A stretch of DNA of 5,595 nucleotides from NCBI GenBank assembly GCA_009177225.1, contig WFLZ01000133.1, positions 5,092 through 10,686 on the forward strand. Direction: 5' to 3'. This DNA is from Clostridia bacterium (GTDB lineage: Bacteria > Bacillota > Clostridia > Oscillospirales > Ruminococcaceae). Both the position numbers and the translations under genes were made by a program. Under the pieces are notes generated by a model, which saw nothing but the letters and a program-made list of their open reading frames with translations, was not told the DNA's origin and made no database searches. Within the stretch, counting starts at the first letter, position 1, and each line of letters opens with the position of its first letter. This document shows, piece after piece, positions 1-5,595 of this stretch.

Positions 1-836
1 TTCAGTTAATGGGTTTCTATGAGTACTTCAATCCCGAAAGAATACAGATTATCGGAAAAATGGAGTTTGCGTACCTCTCGACAATCGACGAAAAAACAAG
101 ACGTGAAAGACTTCAGCTTCTTTTTGCACAGAGAATCCCTGCTCTTATCATAACAAGAGAACTGCCGTATTTTGCGGAAATGCTTGAACTTGCAAAGGAG
201 TATGAAGTTCCTCTCCTCAGAAGTAAGGAAAGTACTTCAAATTTCATGTCGGGACTTATTGCTTTCCTCAACCTTACACTTGCACCCAGAATTACACGTC
301 ATGGTGTACTTATTGAAATTTATGGTGAAGGTGTATTTATTACAGGTGAAAGCGGTGTGGGAAAGAGTGAAACTGCTATTGAACTTGTAAAGCGTGGACA
401 CAGACTTGTTGCCGACGACGCTGTTGAAATTAGAAAAGTTTCCAATATAAGTCTTGTCGGAAGTTCGCCGGATAATATACGTCACTTCCTTGAACTCAGG
501 GGTATCGGCATTATAAACGCACGCCGTCTGTTCGGTATCGGTGCGGTAAAGATGACCGAAAAACTTGACCTTGTTGTTGAACTTGAACAGTGGAACTCCG
601 AAAAGCTCTATGACAGAATGGGCGTTGATACGGAGTATGTTTCACTTCTCGGCGTAAAAGTTCCGTCACTTACAATTCCGGTAAAACCAGGACGTAATCT
701 GGCAGTAATACTTGAAGTTGCCGCTATGAACAACAGACAGAAGAAAATGGGCTATAATGCAGCAGCGGAACTTCTTCACAGACTTGGCATGGAATCGGAA
801 TCCAAAGAAGTTGTCCGTGACTATGAAACATTTTAA
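1..836 (+). CDS. hprK: HPr(Ser) kinase/phosphorylase, 5'-truncated by window edge
   Basis: This bifunctional cytoplasmic enzyme phosphorylates Ser46 of HPr (and Crh where present) using ATP or pyrophosphate, and reverses the reaction. It is the sensor of carbon catabolite control in Bacillota. Numbering from the first in-window ATG (position 9), the sequence shows H98 in an HGVL motif, a Walker A loop GESGVGKS at 113-120, the ADD pair D136/D137, the family signature [10 protein letters not shown] around 161-170, R203 in YDRMG, and PVKPGRN around 225-230. The N-terminal regulatory domain occupies roughly the first 95 residues. The ATG at 9 is not the true start: the codons before it read Gln-Leu, matching the usual family reading L-Q-L-x-G-F, and the Bacillus protein has about 40 residues upstream of this point. 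About 40 N-terminal residues therefore lie outside the window. The C-terminus is complete, ending in TAA. murB follows after 24 nt with no terminator, so the two are probably co-transcribed. Assignment is very secure. Confidence 0.97.
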   Translation, partial: QLMGFYEYFNPERIQIIGKMEFAYLSTIDEKTRRERLQLLFAQRIPALIITRELPYFAEMLELAKEYEVPLLRSKESTSNFMSGLIAFLNLTLAPRITRHGVLIEIYGEGVFITGESGVGKSETAIELVKRGHRLVADDAVEIRKVSNISLVGSSPDNIRHFLELRGIGIINARRLFGIGAVKMTEKLDLVVELEQWNSEKLYDRMGVDTEYVSLLGVKVPSLTIPVKPGRNLAVILEVAAMNNRQKKMGYNAAAELLHRLGMESESKEVVRDYETF

Positions 837-849
837 TCAAATAAGTTTC

Positions 850-854
850 GGGGG
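850..854 (+). promoter_or_regulatory. Ribosome binding site of murB
   Basis: A GGGGG run lies 6 nt before the murB ATG in the 24-nt gap after hprK. It supports the start at 861. The gap is too short to hold both a terminator and a promoter, which favours read-through from hprK. Confidence 0.7.
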
Positions 855-860
855 AAAACT

Positions 861-1766
861 ATGATAAATATTAATGAACTGACCAATCTTTGCGACAGGC
901 TTGGCTGTCGTATAACTCCGGAGTGTTCTCTCAGCGAGTACGTGACTTTTCGTTTCGGTGGAGTCTGTCGTGCATTGATAAGCGTAAATTCTGCGGATTC
1001 CGTTGTAGAAATTTTATGCTATCTCAGGGAAAAAAATATAAAATACTTTATTCTCGGCAGGGGAAGCAATGTAATTGTTTCTGACGAGGGTTTTGACGGT
1101 GTTATTCTTCTGTTCGGAAGTGATTTTGCAAAAATTGAAGTGAACGGAAATAGTATAAAATGCGACGCAGGAGCTTTGCTTGCATCTGCGTGTGTTCATG
1201 CACAGCAGTCGTCGCTTACAGGCATGGAGAATCTTTTTGGTATTCCCGGAACAGTCGGGGGTGCTTTGTATATGAATGCCGGAGCATATGGCAGTGAGAT
1301 GTCCGATATAGTCGTTTCTGCCGAGTATATAGACAAAAACTGTGAAAGACGATTTATCAGCCGTGAAAATATGGAATTTTCATACAGACACAGCGTTTTT
1401 TCCGGAACACCTCTTGTCATTACGTCCGTTACAATGGAACTTTCAGCAGGCAATGCCGACGATATAAAAAAGGCAATGAATGACTGTATGTGGAAAAGAA
1501 GTTCAAAACAGCCACTGGAGTTTCCCAGTGCCGGAAGTACTTTCAAGAGACCGGAGGGAAGTTATGCGTCTTTGCTTATTGAACAGTGTGGTCTTAAGGG
1601 ACTTTCGTGCGGAGGTGCGGAAGTAAGTGAGAAACACAGCGGTTTCGTTGTCAATAAAGGCTATGCGACTTGTGCCGACGTACTTGAACTTTGTAGCATA
1701 GTTCAGAAAACTGTAAAGGAAAAAACCGGTTTTACCCTTGAACTTGAACCGATAATATTGAAGTAA
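861..1766 (+). CDS. murB: UDP-N-acetylenolpyruvoylglucosamine reductase
   Basis: MurB is a cytoplasmic FAD enzyme that uses NADPH to reduce UDP-GlcNAc-enolpyruvate to UDP-MurNAc, the second committed step of peptidoglycan precursor synthesis. The 301-residue length fits the compact (type II) MurB of Gram-positives. Visible motifs in order are TFRFGG (29-34), the FAD-binding LGRGSN (65-70), the IPGTVGGAL block with the following MNAGAYG (128-144), YRHSVFS (175-181), SAGSTFKRP (223-231) in which S226 is the likely catalytic serine proton donor, a GLKG...GGAEVSEKHSGF stretch (244-262), and a C-terminal LELEP (293-297) whose E296 probably matches the catalytic glutamate. One small oddity is GGVC after FRF, where the family usually has GGPA. 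The start is fixed by the GGGGG ribosome site 6 nt upstream. Placement between hprK and rapZ is a recurrent clostridial arrangement, as I recall it. Assignment is very secure. Confidence 0.97.
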   Translation: MININELTNLCDRLGCRITPECSLSEYVTFRFGGVCRALISVNSADSVVEILCYLREKNIKYFILGRGSNVIVSDEGFDGVILLFGSDFAKIEVNGNSIKCDAGALLASACVHAQQSSLTGMENLFGIPGTVGGALYMNAGAYGSEMSDIVVSAEYIDKNCERRFISRENMEFSYRHSVFSGTPLVITSVTMELSAGNADDIKKAMNDCMWKRSSKQPLEFPSAGSTFKRPEGSYASLLIEQCGLKGLSCGGAEVSEKHSGFVVNKGYATCADVLELCSIVQKTVKEKTGFTLELEPIILK

Positions 1767-1797
1767 ATAATTTTATGATATCAAAATTCCTATAATC

Positions 1798-1805
1798 AGG
1801 GGAGG
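1798..1805 (+). promoter_or_regulatory. Strong ribosome binding site of rapZ
   Basis: AGGGGAGG ends 6 nt before the rapZ ATG, a near-ideal Shine-Dalgarno match and spacing. It is the strongest such site in the window and fixes the rapZ start at 1812. Confidence 0.85.
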
Positions 1806-1811
1806 TATTTT

Positions 1812-2684
1812 ATGCAGCTTTTAATTATTACAGGAATGTCCGGCTCAGGCAAATCCTGCGTTATGGACGTTATGGAGGATATAGGCTATTACTGTATTGA
1901 TAATATTCCTCCGAAACTCATCTCACGCTTCGTTGACATATGCCGTAAATCAGACAGCGGAATAAATAAAATTGCCGTGGCGGTAGATATAAGGACAGGA
2001 GATATGTTTGCGGAAATTTTCCGTTCGTGGCAGTATCTTAAAAGTGACGAAACTCTTGAAGTGAAAGTCATTTTTATTGAGGCAAGCGACGAAGTAATTA
2101 TAAAGCGTTACAAGGAAACACGTCGCCGTCACCCTCTTGACGAAAAATTCAGCGGAAATCTGCACAAGGCTATAAAATATGAACGTATGCAACTTTCACA
2201 GTTAAGGGAAATTTCTGATTATTATATTGAAACGTCCGAACTTTCTGCGGGACAGCTTAAGGAACAGGTCAAGGAAATTTTCCTTAACCGCAGTTCAGAT
2301 TCACTTACCATAAAAATAATGTCATTTGGTTTCAAGTATGGAGTATCTACAGAATCAGACCTTGTATTTGATGTGAGGTGTCTGCCTAATCCCTATTATA
2401 TCGAGGAATTGCGTAATCATACCGGCTGTGACGAATGTGTGAGGGACTATGTAATGAGTTTTGAACAGTCGCAGGAACTTTTCAATAAGCTTACAGACCT
2501 TATTGACTATCTTATTCCGCTTTATGTACATGAGGGAAAAAGTCAGCTTGTCATAGCGTTCGGCTGTACGGGCGGTAAACACCGTTCAATTACGTTTGCG
2601 GAACTTATGTCACGTCACCTGACAGAAAATAATTACAAGGTGCAGAAATATCACCGTGACATAACAAAAGATAAAAAATTCTAA
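1812..2684 (+). CDS. rapZ: RapZ/YvcJ family nucleotide-binding regulatory protein
   Basis: This is a P-loop protein of the RapZ (YvcJ, formerly UPF0042) family. In E. coli RapZ binds small RNA GlmZ, recruits RNase E and so sets GlmS and amino-sugar supply. In Bacillus YvcJ hydrolyses nucleotides and is linked to competence; an RNA target in Bacillota is not established. The 290-residue length is typical. Motifs in order are Walker A GMSGSGKS (8-15), the YCIDNIPP block (27-34), RYKETRRRHPL (99-109), SFGFKYG (171-177), DVRCLPNP (187-194), the family hallmark GCTGGKHRS (251-259), and a C-terminal HRD (281-283). The N-terminal half is the kinase-like nucleotide-binding domain; the C-terminal half, from about residue 165, is the domain that carries RNA and metabolite binding in E. 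coli. It lies 45 nt after murB and 74 nt before whiA. In Bacillus the following gene is yvcK, which is absent here. Family assignment is very secure; the molecular role in this organism is inferred. Confidence 0.96.
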   Translation: MQLLIITGMSGSGKSCVMDVMEDIGYYCIDNIPPKLISRFVDICRKSDSGINKIAVAVDIRTGDMFAEIFRSWQYLKSDETLEVKVIFIEASDEVIIKRYKETRRRHPLDEKFSGNLHKAIKYERMQLSQLREISDYYIETSELSAGQLKEQVKEIFLNRSSDSLTIKIMSFGFKYGVSTESDLVFDVRCLPNPYYIEELRNHTGCDECVRDYVMSFEQSQELFNKLTDLIDYLIPLYVHEGKSQLVIAFGCTGGKHRSITFAELMSRHLTENNYKVQKYHRDITKDKKF

Positions 2685-2688
2685 TATT

Positions 2689-2734
2689 TTGTCCGTATGT
2701 GCCGGATATTACATATTCAGGCGTATGCGGACAA
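2689..2734 (+). terminator. Strong hairpin between rapZ and whiA, possible partial terminator or processing site
   Basis: Positions 2689-2703 pair with 2720-2734 over 15 consecutive base pairs, 3 of them G-U wobbles (2696-2727, 2699-2724, 2700-2723). After a single bulged A (2719), pairing continues for 6 more pairs, 2704-2709 with 2713-2718, closing on a 3-nt loop at 2710-2712. Only TTTT (2735-2738) follows, after which the sequence turns to CGG, so the U-tract is short for an efficient intrinsic terminator. The structure begins 5 nt after the rapZ stop codon and ends just before the whiA ribosome site. It could be a leaky terminator that lowers whiA-dnaE transcription, an mRNA stabiliser for the rapZ 3' end, or an RNase III-type site. 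Wobbles on the plus strand suggest the structure matters as RNA. The fold was paired by hand, without energy calculation. Confidence 0.6.
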
Positions 2735-2739
2735 TTTTC

Positions 2740-2747
2740 GGAAAGGA
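2740..2747 (+). promoter_or_regulatory. Ribosome binding site of whiA with long spacing
   Basis: GGAAAGGA ends 11 nt before the whiA ATG, somewhat longer than usual. An in-frame TGA at 2756-2758 directly precedes that ATG, so no earlier in-frame start is possible and 2759 is the first usable codon. The site begins 6 nt after the base of the upstream hairpin, leaving it single-stranded when that hairpin forms. Confidence 0.65.
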
Positions 2748-2758
2748 CTGATTTTTGA

Positions 2759-3670
2759 ATGTCTTTCTCAAATGACGTAAGAAGTGAAATATGTTCGGCG
2801 GTCTGTGACAATGACAAGCGTTTTGCGTGTCTTTACGGAATGCTGCTTTTCTGCCGTACTCTCACTCCCGAACATATATGTTTTCAGAGTGAAAGCAGTG
2901 TTTCGTCTGAACTTTTCGCAAAACTCTTTAAAAACGTTTTTAAAGTACGTCCGGAATGTCATGAAAATGCCCGAAAGGACGGCAGTGTGCTGTATACTTA
3001 TGATATTTATGATGTGAATCTTATCAGTGAGGTTTACCGGACGTATAAATTCATAAATTCTGTAAGGACTATTAATTCAGAAATTATTGTGACGAACAGT
3101 ATAGGTATTTTTACGGCAGGAATTTTTCTTGCGTGTGGAAGCGTCAACGACCCTGCGAAAGAGTATCATCTTGAATTTGCCGTACCTACTGAAGTTCTTG
3201 CAGAGGAGCTTACTGTACTTCTCGGCGATATAGGCGTGAACGCAAAAACGGCAGTCCGTCGGGGACAGTATATTGTATATATAAAGGACAGCGAGTCAAT
3301 TGAAGATACACTGACTTTTATCGGTGCTCAAAACTGTACACTTGAAATAATGAATGTCAAGATTTACAAGGACGTTCGCAACAAGGCAAACAGGCTTGCA
3401 AACTGTGATGCCGCCAATATAGACAAAGTTGTGAATGCCGCCATGAAACAGACCGAAGATATACGTCTTATCGAATCGACTGACGGGCTTGAAAGTCTTT
3501 CGGGTGAACTGCGTGAAGTTGCAGAAATACGTCTTGAAAATATTGACATGAGTTTGCAGGAAATAGGAGATATTCTGTCTATAAGCCGTTCCGGAGTAAA
3601 CCACCGTTTCAGGAGGATTGCAAAAATTGCCGGAGATATAAGAAACAGAGGTAATGAAAATGAAAAATGA
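2759..3670 (+). CDS. whiA: Sporulation/division regulator WhiA, DNA-binding
   Basis: WhiA combines an N-terminal LAGLIDADG homing-endonuclease-like fold, without nuclease activity in characterised members, with a C-terminal helix-turn-helix. In Streptomyces it activates sporulation-septation genes together with WhiB. In Bacillus (YvcL) it binds the nucleoid and affects division and chromosome segregation. The 303 residues begin MSFSNDVRSE, a typical family start. The signature GIFLACGSVNDP with following YHLE spans 121-138, and MNVKIYKDVRNKANR with following LANCDAAN spans 198-220. The helix-turn-helix is at about 265-287 (SLQEIGDILSISRSGVNHR, then FRRI). The usual Asp/Asn-Pro-Pro loop before the S-K/R-S-G element is missing here, so this segment looks about 2 residues shorter than in the homologues I recall. 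It follows rapZ after a hairpin-bearing gap, and its last 11 nt overlap dnaE, implying shared transcription and possible translational coupling. Assignment is secure; the regulon cannot be read from this sequence. Confidence 0.95.
   Translation: MSFSNDVRSEICSAVCDNDKRFACLYGMLLFCRTLTPEHICFQSESSVSSELFAKLFKNVFKVRPECHENARKDGSVLYTYDIYDVNLISEVYRTYKFINSVRTINSEIIVTNSIGIFTAGIFLACGSVNDPAKEYHLEFAVPTEVLAEELTVLLGDIGVNAKTAVRRGQYIVYIKDSESIEDTLTFIGAQNCTLEIMNVKIYKDVRNKANRLANCDAANIDKVVNAAMKQTEDIRLIESTDGLESLSGELREVAEIRLENIDMSLQEIGDILSISRSGVNHRFRRIAKIAGDIRNRGNENEK
3647..3651 (+). promoter_or_regulatory. Ribosome binding site of dnaE, inside whiA
   Basis: AGAGG lies 8 nt before the ATG at 3660 but only 2 nt before the in-frame ATG at 3654. 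The later ATG is therefore the better start, and the protein begins MKNDEF rather than MKMKNDEF. A better-looking AGGAGG at 3611-3616 is more than 35 nt away from either start and cannot serve. Confidence 0.6.
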
Positions 3671-5595
3671 TGAATTTGTGAATCTTCATGTCCATACTGA
3701 ATACAGTCTGCTTGACGGTGCTTGCCGTATAAAGAAACTTATTGAACGTGTTAAGGAACTTGGACAGACTGCCGTTGCAATAACAGACCACGGAAATATG
3801 TACGGTGCGGTTGAGTTCTGGAACGAGGCAAAAAAAGCAGGAATAAAAGCTGTTATCGGCTGTGAGGTTTACGTTGCACCGAGAAGCCGACACGATAAGG
3901 ACGGAAGAATAGATTTATCTCCGTTTCACCTTATACTGCTCTGTGAGAACAATGAGGGTTACAGAAATCTTGTGAAACTTGTATCTGCTGCTGGAATAGA
4001 AGGATTTTACAACCGTCCGAGAGTTGATATTGAACTGCTTAAAAAATATCATTCGGGACTTATATGTCTTTCAGCTTGTCTTGCTGGTGAAATTTCAAGA
4101 CTGCTTGTTAATGGGAACTATGATGAAGCAAAGTCCAAAGCTCTTGAATACCGTGATATTTTCGGTGAGGGGAATTATTTCATAGAAGTGCAGAATCACG
4201 GCATACGTGATGAAATCAGAATACTTCCGTTGCTTTACAGGCTTTCGGCAGAAACCGGAATACCTCTTGCCGCTACAAATGACTGTCACTATATAAACCG
4301 TAATGACGCTGAAATGCAGAATGTTCTTCTTTGTATACAGACTAATAAAATTCTCGGTGAACCTAACGGAATGAGTTTTGAAACGGAAGAATTTTATGTA
4401 AAGTCGGTGGACGAAATGTCACGGCTTTTCAGCGGACATGAAGAAGCTATTACAAATACATCTCGGATTGCGGAACGCTGTAATGTTTCTTTTGAGTTCG
4501 GAAATATAAAACTGCCGAAGTTCACAGCTGACGGCGTGACGGATAATGAAGTTTATTTCCGTGAACTCTGTTACAGGGGAATGTATGATAAATACGGTTC
4601 AAATCCACCTGTAAACGTAACAGAGAGAATGGAATATGAACTTTCTGTAATCATAAAAATGGGATATACTGATTACTTTCTTATAGTATGGGACTTTATC
4701 AGATATGCAAAAGAAAATAAAATACCTGTTGGACTGGGCAGAGGTTCGGGAGCAGGAAGCCTTTGTGCGTACTGTATAGGAATAACCGGAGTTGACCCTA
4801 TTAAATACGGTCTGCTTTTTGAACGTTTTCTTAATCCTGAACGTGTCAGTATGCCGGACTTTGATATTGATTTCTGTATTGAGGGACGACAGAAAGTAAA
4901 GGATTATGTAGTGCAGAAGTACGGAAGTGACAGAGTTTCCGAAATAATAGCATTCGATACGCTGAAAGCAAAAGCGGCTGTGCGTGATGTCGGGCGTGTA
5001 ATCGGTCTACCGTATCAACTTTGCGACAAGGTTGCGAAACAGATTGATTTCGGAAACACCCTTGAAAAGTCACTGAAAGAATCCACCGAACTTCATTCAA
5101 TGTATGTTTCGGACAGTTCTGTAAAAAGGTTGATTGACCTTGCGTCGAAAATAGAGGGTATGCCCAGACATTCCTCAACTCATGCGGCAGGTGTGGTAAT
5201 TTCCGCTGTACCTCTGAGCGACGTTGTACCACTACAGAAAAACGATGGTACAATTGTAACACAGTATACCATGAATATTCTTGAATCACTGGGACTGCTT
5301 AAAATGGACTTTCTCGGTCTGCGTAACCTTACTATAATCCGTGACACATTAAACGAAATTCACCGCACAGAGCCGGATTTTGATATTGATAAAATACCTC
5401 TTGACGATAAGGCAGTATACAAAATGCTTGCGGAGGGTGATACGGGGGGAGTGTTCCAGTTTGAAAGTGAGGGTATAACCAAGTGCCTTACAGAACTTAA
5501 ACCCGAACGTATAGAAGATTTAATAGTAATGTTGTCGCTTTACCGTCCCGGACCTATGAAGTCCATACCTCTTTATATAGAAAATAAAAATAATC
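3660..5595 (+). CDS. dnaE: DNA polymerase III subunit alpha (DnaE), 3'-truncated by window edge
   Basis: DnaE is a C-family replicative polymerase. In Bacillota it usually works beside PolC, extending RNA primers before handover. The window carries the first 645 codons without a stop; full-length clostridial DnaE is around 1100-1200 residues, so the rest of the fingers and the beta-clamp, OB and tau-binding regions are off the edge. An N-terminal PHP domain (about 6-215) shows HVHTEYS (10-16), D19, ITDHGN (41-46), GCEVY (67-71), H90, C140 and TNDCHY (206-211). The palm has PDFDIDF (399-405), with D402 and D404 matching the E. coli catalytic D401 and D403, and KMDFLGL (548-554) with D550 as the third aspartate. 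HSSTHAAG (504-511), FQFES (599-603) and LYRPGPM (627-633) follow. Two blocks depart from the usual form: GLGRGSGAGS (358-367) and FDTLKAK (432-438). The start at 3660 is chosen by ribosome-site spacing and overlaps whiA by 11 nt. Assignment is very secure. Confidence 0.96.
   Translation, partial: MKNDEFVNLHVHTEYSLLDGACRIKKLIERVKELGQTAVAITDHGNMYGAVEFWNEAKKAGIKAVIGCEVYVAPRSRHDKDGRIDLSPFHLILLCENNEGYRNLVKLVSAAGIEGFYNRPRVDIELLKKYHSGLICLSACLAGEISRLLVNGNYDEAKSKALEYRDIFGEGNYFIEVQNHGIRDEIRILPLLYRLSAETGIPLAATNDCHYINRNDAEMQNVLLCIQTNKILGEPNGMSFETEEFYVKSVDEMSRLFSGHEEAITNTSRIAERCNVSFEFGNIKLPKFTADGVTDNEVYFRELCYRGMYDKYGSNPPVNVTERMEYELSVIIKMGYTDYFLIVWDFIRYAKENKIPVGLGRGSGAGSLCAYCIGITGVDPIKYGLLFERFLNPERVSMPDFDIDFCIEGRQKVKDYVVQKYGSDRVSEIIAFDTLKAKAAVRDVGRVIGLPYQLCDKVAKQIDFGNTLEKSLKESTELHSMYVSDSSVKRLIDLASKIEGMPRHSSTHAAGVVISAVPLSDVVPLQKNDGTIVTQYTMNILESLGLLKMDFLGLRNLTIIRDTLNEIHRTEPDFDIDKIPLDDKAVYKMLAEGDTGGVFQFESEGITKCLTELKPERIEDLIVMLSLYRPGPMKSIPLYIENKNN

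Noticed and set aside
9..836. Treating the ATG at position 9 as the true hprK start.
   Set aside because: The two codons before it (Gln-Leu) continue the conserved family sequence, no ribosome site can be assessed, and the resulting protein would lack the first roughly 40 residues of the N-terminal domain.
1513..1530. Six-base-pair inverted repeat CACTGG/CCAGTG inside murB.
   Set aside because: It is short, within the codons for the conserved SAGSTFKRP region, and is not followed by a T-run; chance within coding sequence is the simplest reading.
1769..1788. AT-rich inverted repeat AATTTT...AAAATT around TGATATCA after murB.
   Set aside because: The inner palindrome and outer arms are centred on different positions, so they do not form one clean stem; it is weak, lacks GC pairs and has no T-run. 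Neither a terminator nor an operator is supported.
1791..1796. Perfect TATAAT in the murB-rapZ gap, resembling a sigma-A -10 box.
   Set aside because: No acceptable -35 lies 16-18 bp upstream (TAATTT or similar), and a transcript starting about 7 nt downstream would begin within the rapZ Shine-Dalgarno sequence, leaving almost no leader. In AT-rich intergenic DNA this match is probably chance.
3654..3656. Alternative dnaE start codon 6 nt upstream of the chosen one.
   Set aside because: The AGAGG ribosome site would be only 2 nt away, too close for normal initiation; the ATG at 3660 has a spacing of 8 nt.
4846..5289. A 147-codon minus-strand open frame opposite dnaE.
   Set aside because: It lies wholly within the conserved palm-coding part of dnaE, shows no recognisable domain, and its composition is what a shadow of the sense codons would give. 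The sense frame is unambiguous.

Overview
This window holds a tight, same-strand run of five conserved housekeeping genes from a low-to-moderate GC Gram-positive bacterium: hprK (5' end cut off by the window), murB, rapZ, whiA and dnaE (3' end cut off). The HPr kinase, WhiA and a DnaE downstream of whiA point to Bacillota. The order murB-rapZ-whiA-dnaE, without yvcK between rapZ and whiA, suggests a clostridial lineage such as Ruminococcus/Oscillospiraceae. That placement is inference from gene content and sequence style; no 16S or other marker is present.

Layout: 1-836 hprK, 24-nt gap, 861-1766 murB, 45-nt gap, 1812-2684 rapZ, 74-nt gap with a strong hairpin (2689-2734), 2759-3670 whiA, then dnaE from 3660 to the window edge, overlapping whiA by 11 nt. 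Every gene has a plausible Shine-Dalgarno sequence. No frameshift, insertion sequence, tRNA, rRNA, CRISPR array or minus-strand gene is supported. All five reading frames are open across the expected conserved motifs, so the region looks intact and vertically inherited.

The genes link carbon status to envelope growth and replication. HPrK phosphorylates HPr/Crh for catabolite control, MurB makes UDP-MurNAc for peptidoglycan, RapZ is a nucleotide-binding regulator which in E. coli controls amino-sugar synthesis through small RNAs, WhiA is a DNA-binding protein tied to division and chromosome behaviour in Gram-positives, and DnaE is a replicative polymerase subunit. Co-transcription is inferred from spacing. 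The one clear candidate for internal control is the hairpin between rapZ and whiA.

I found no evidence for an undescribed system. The most useful leads are that hairpin, an apparently complete nine-residue PHP metal site in DnaE, non-consensus residues in two DnaE palm-region motifs, and a shortened loop in the WhiA helix-turn-helix.
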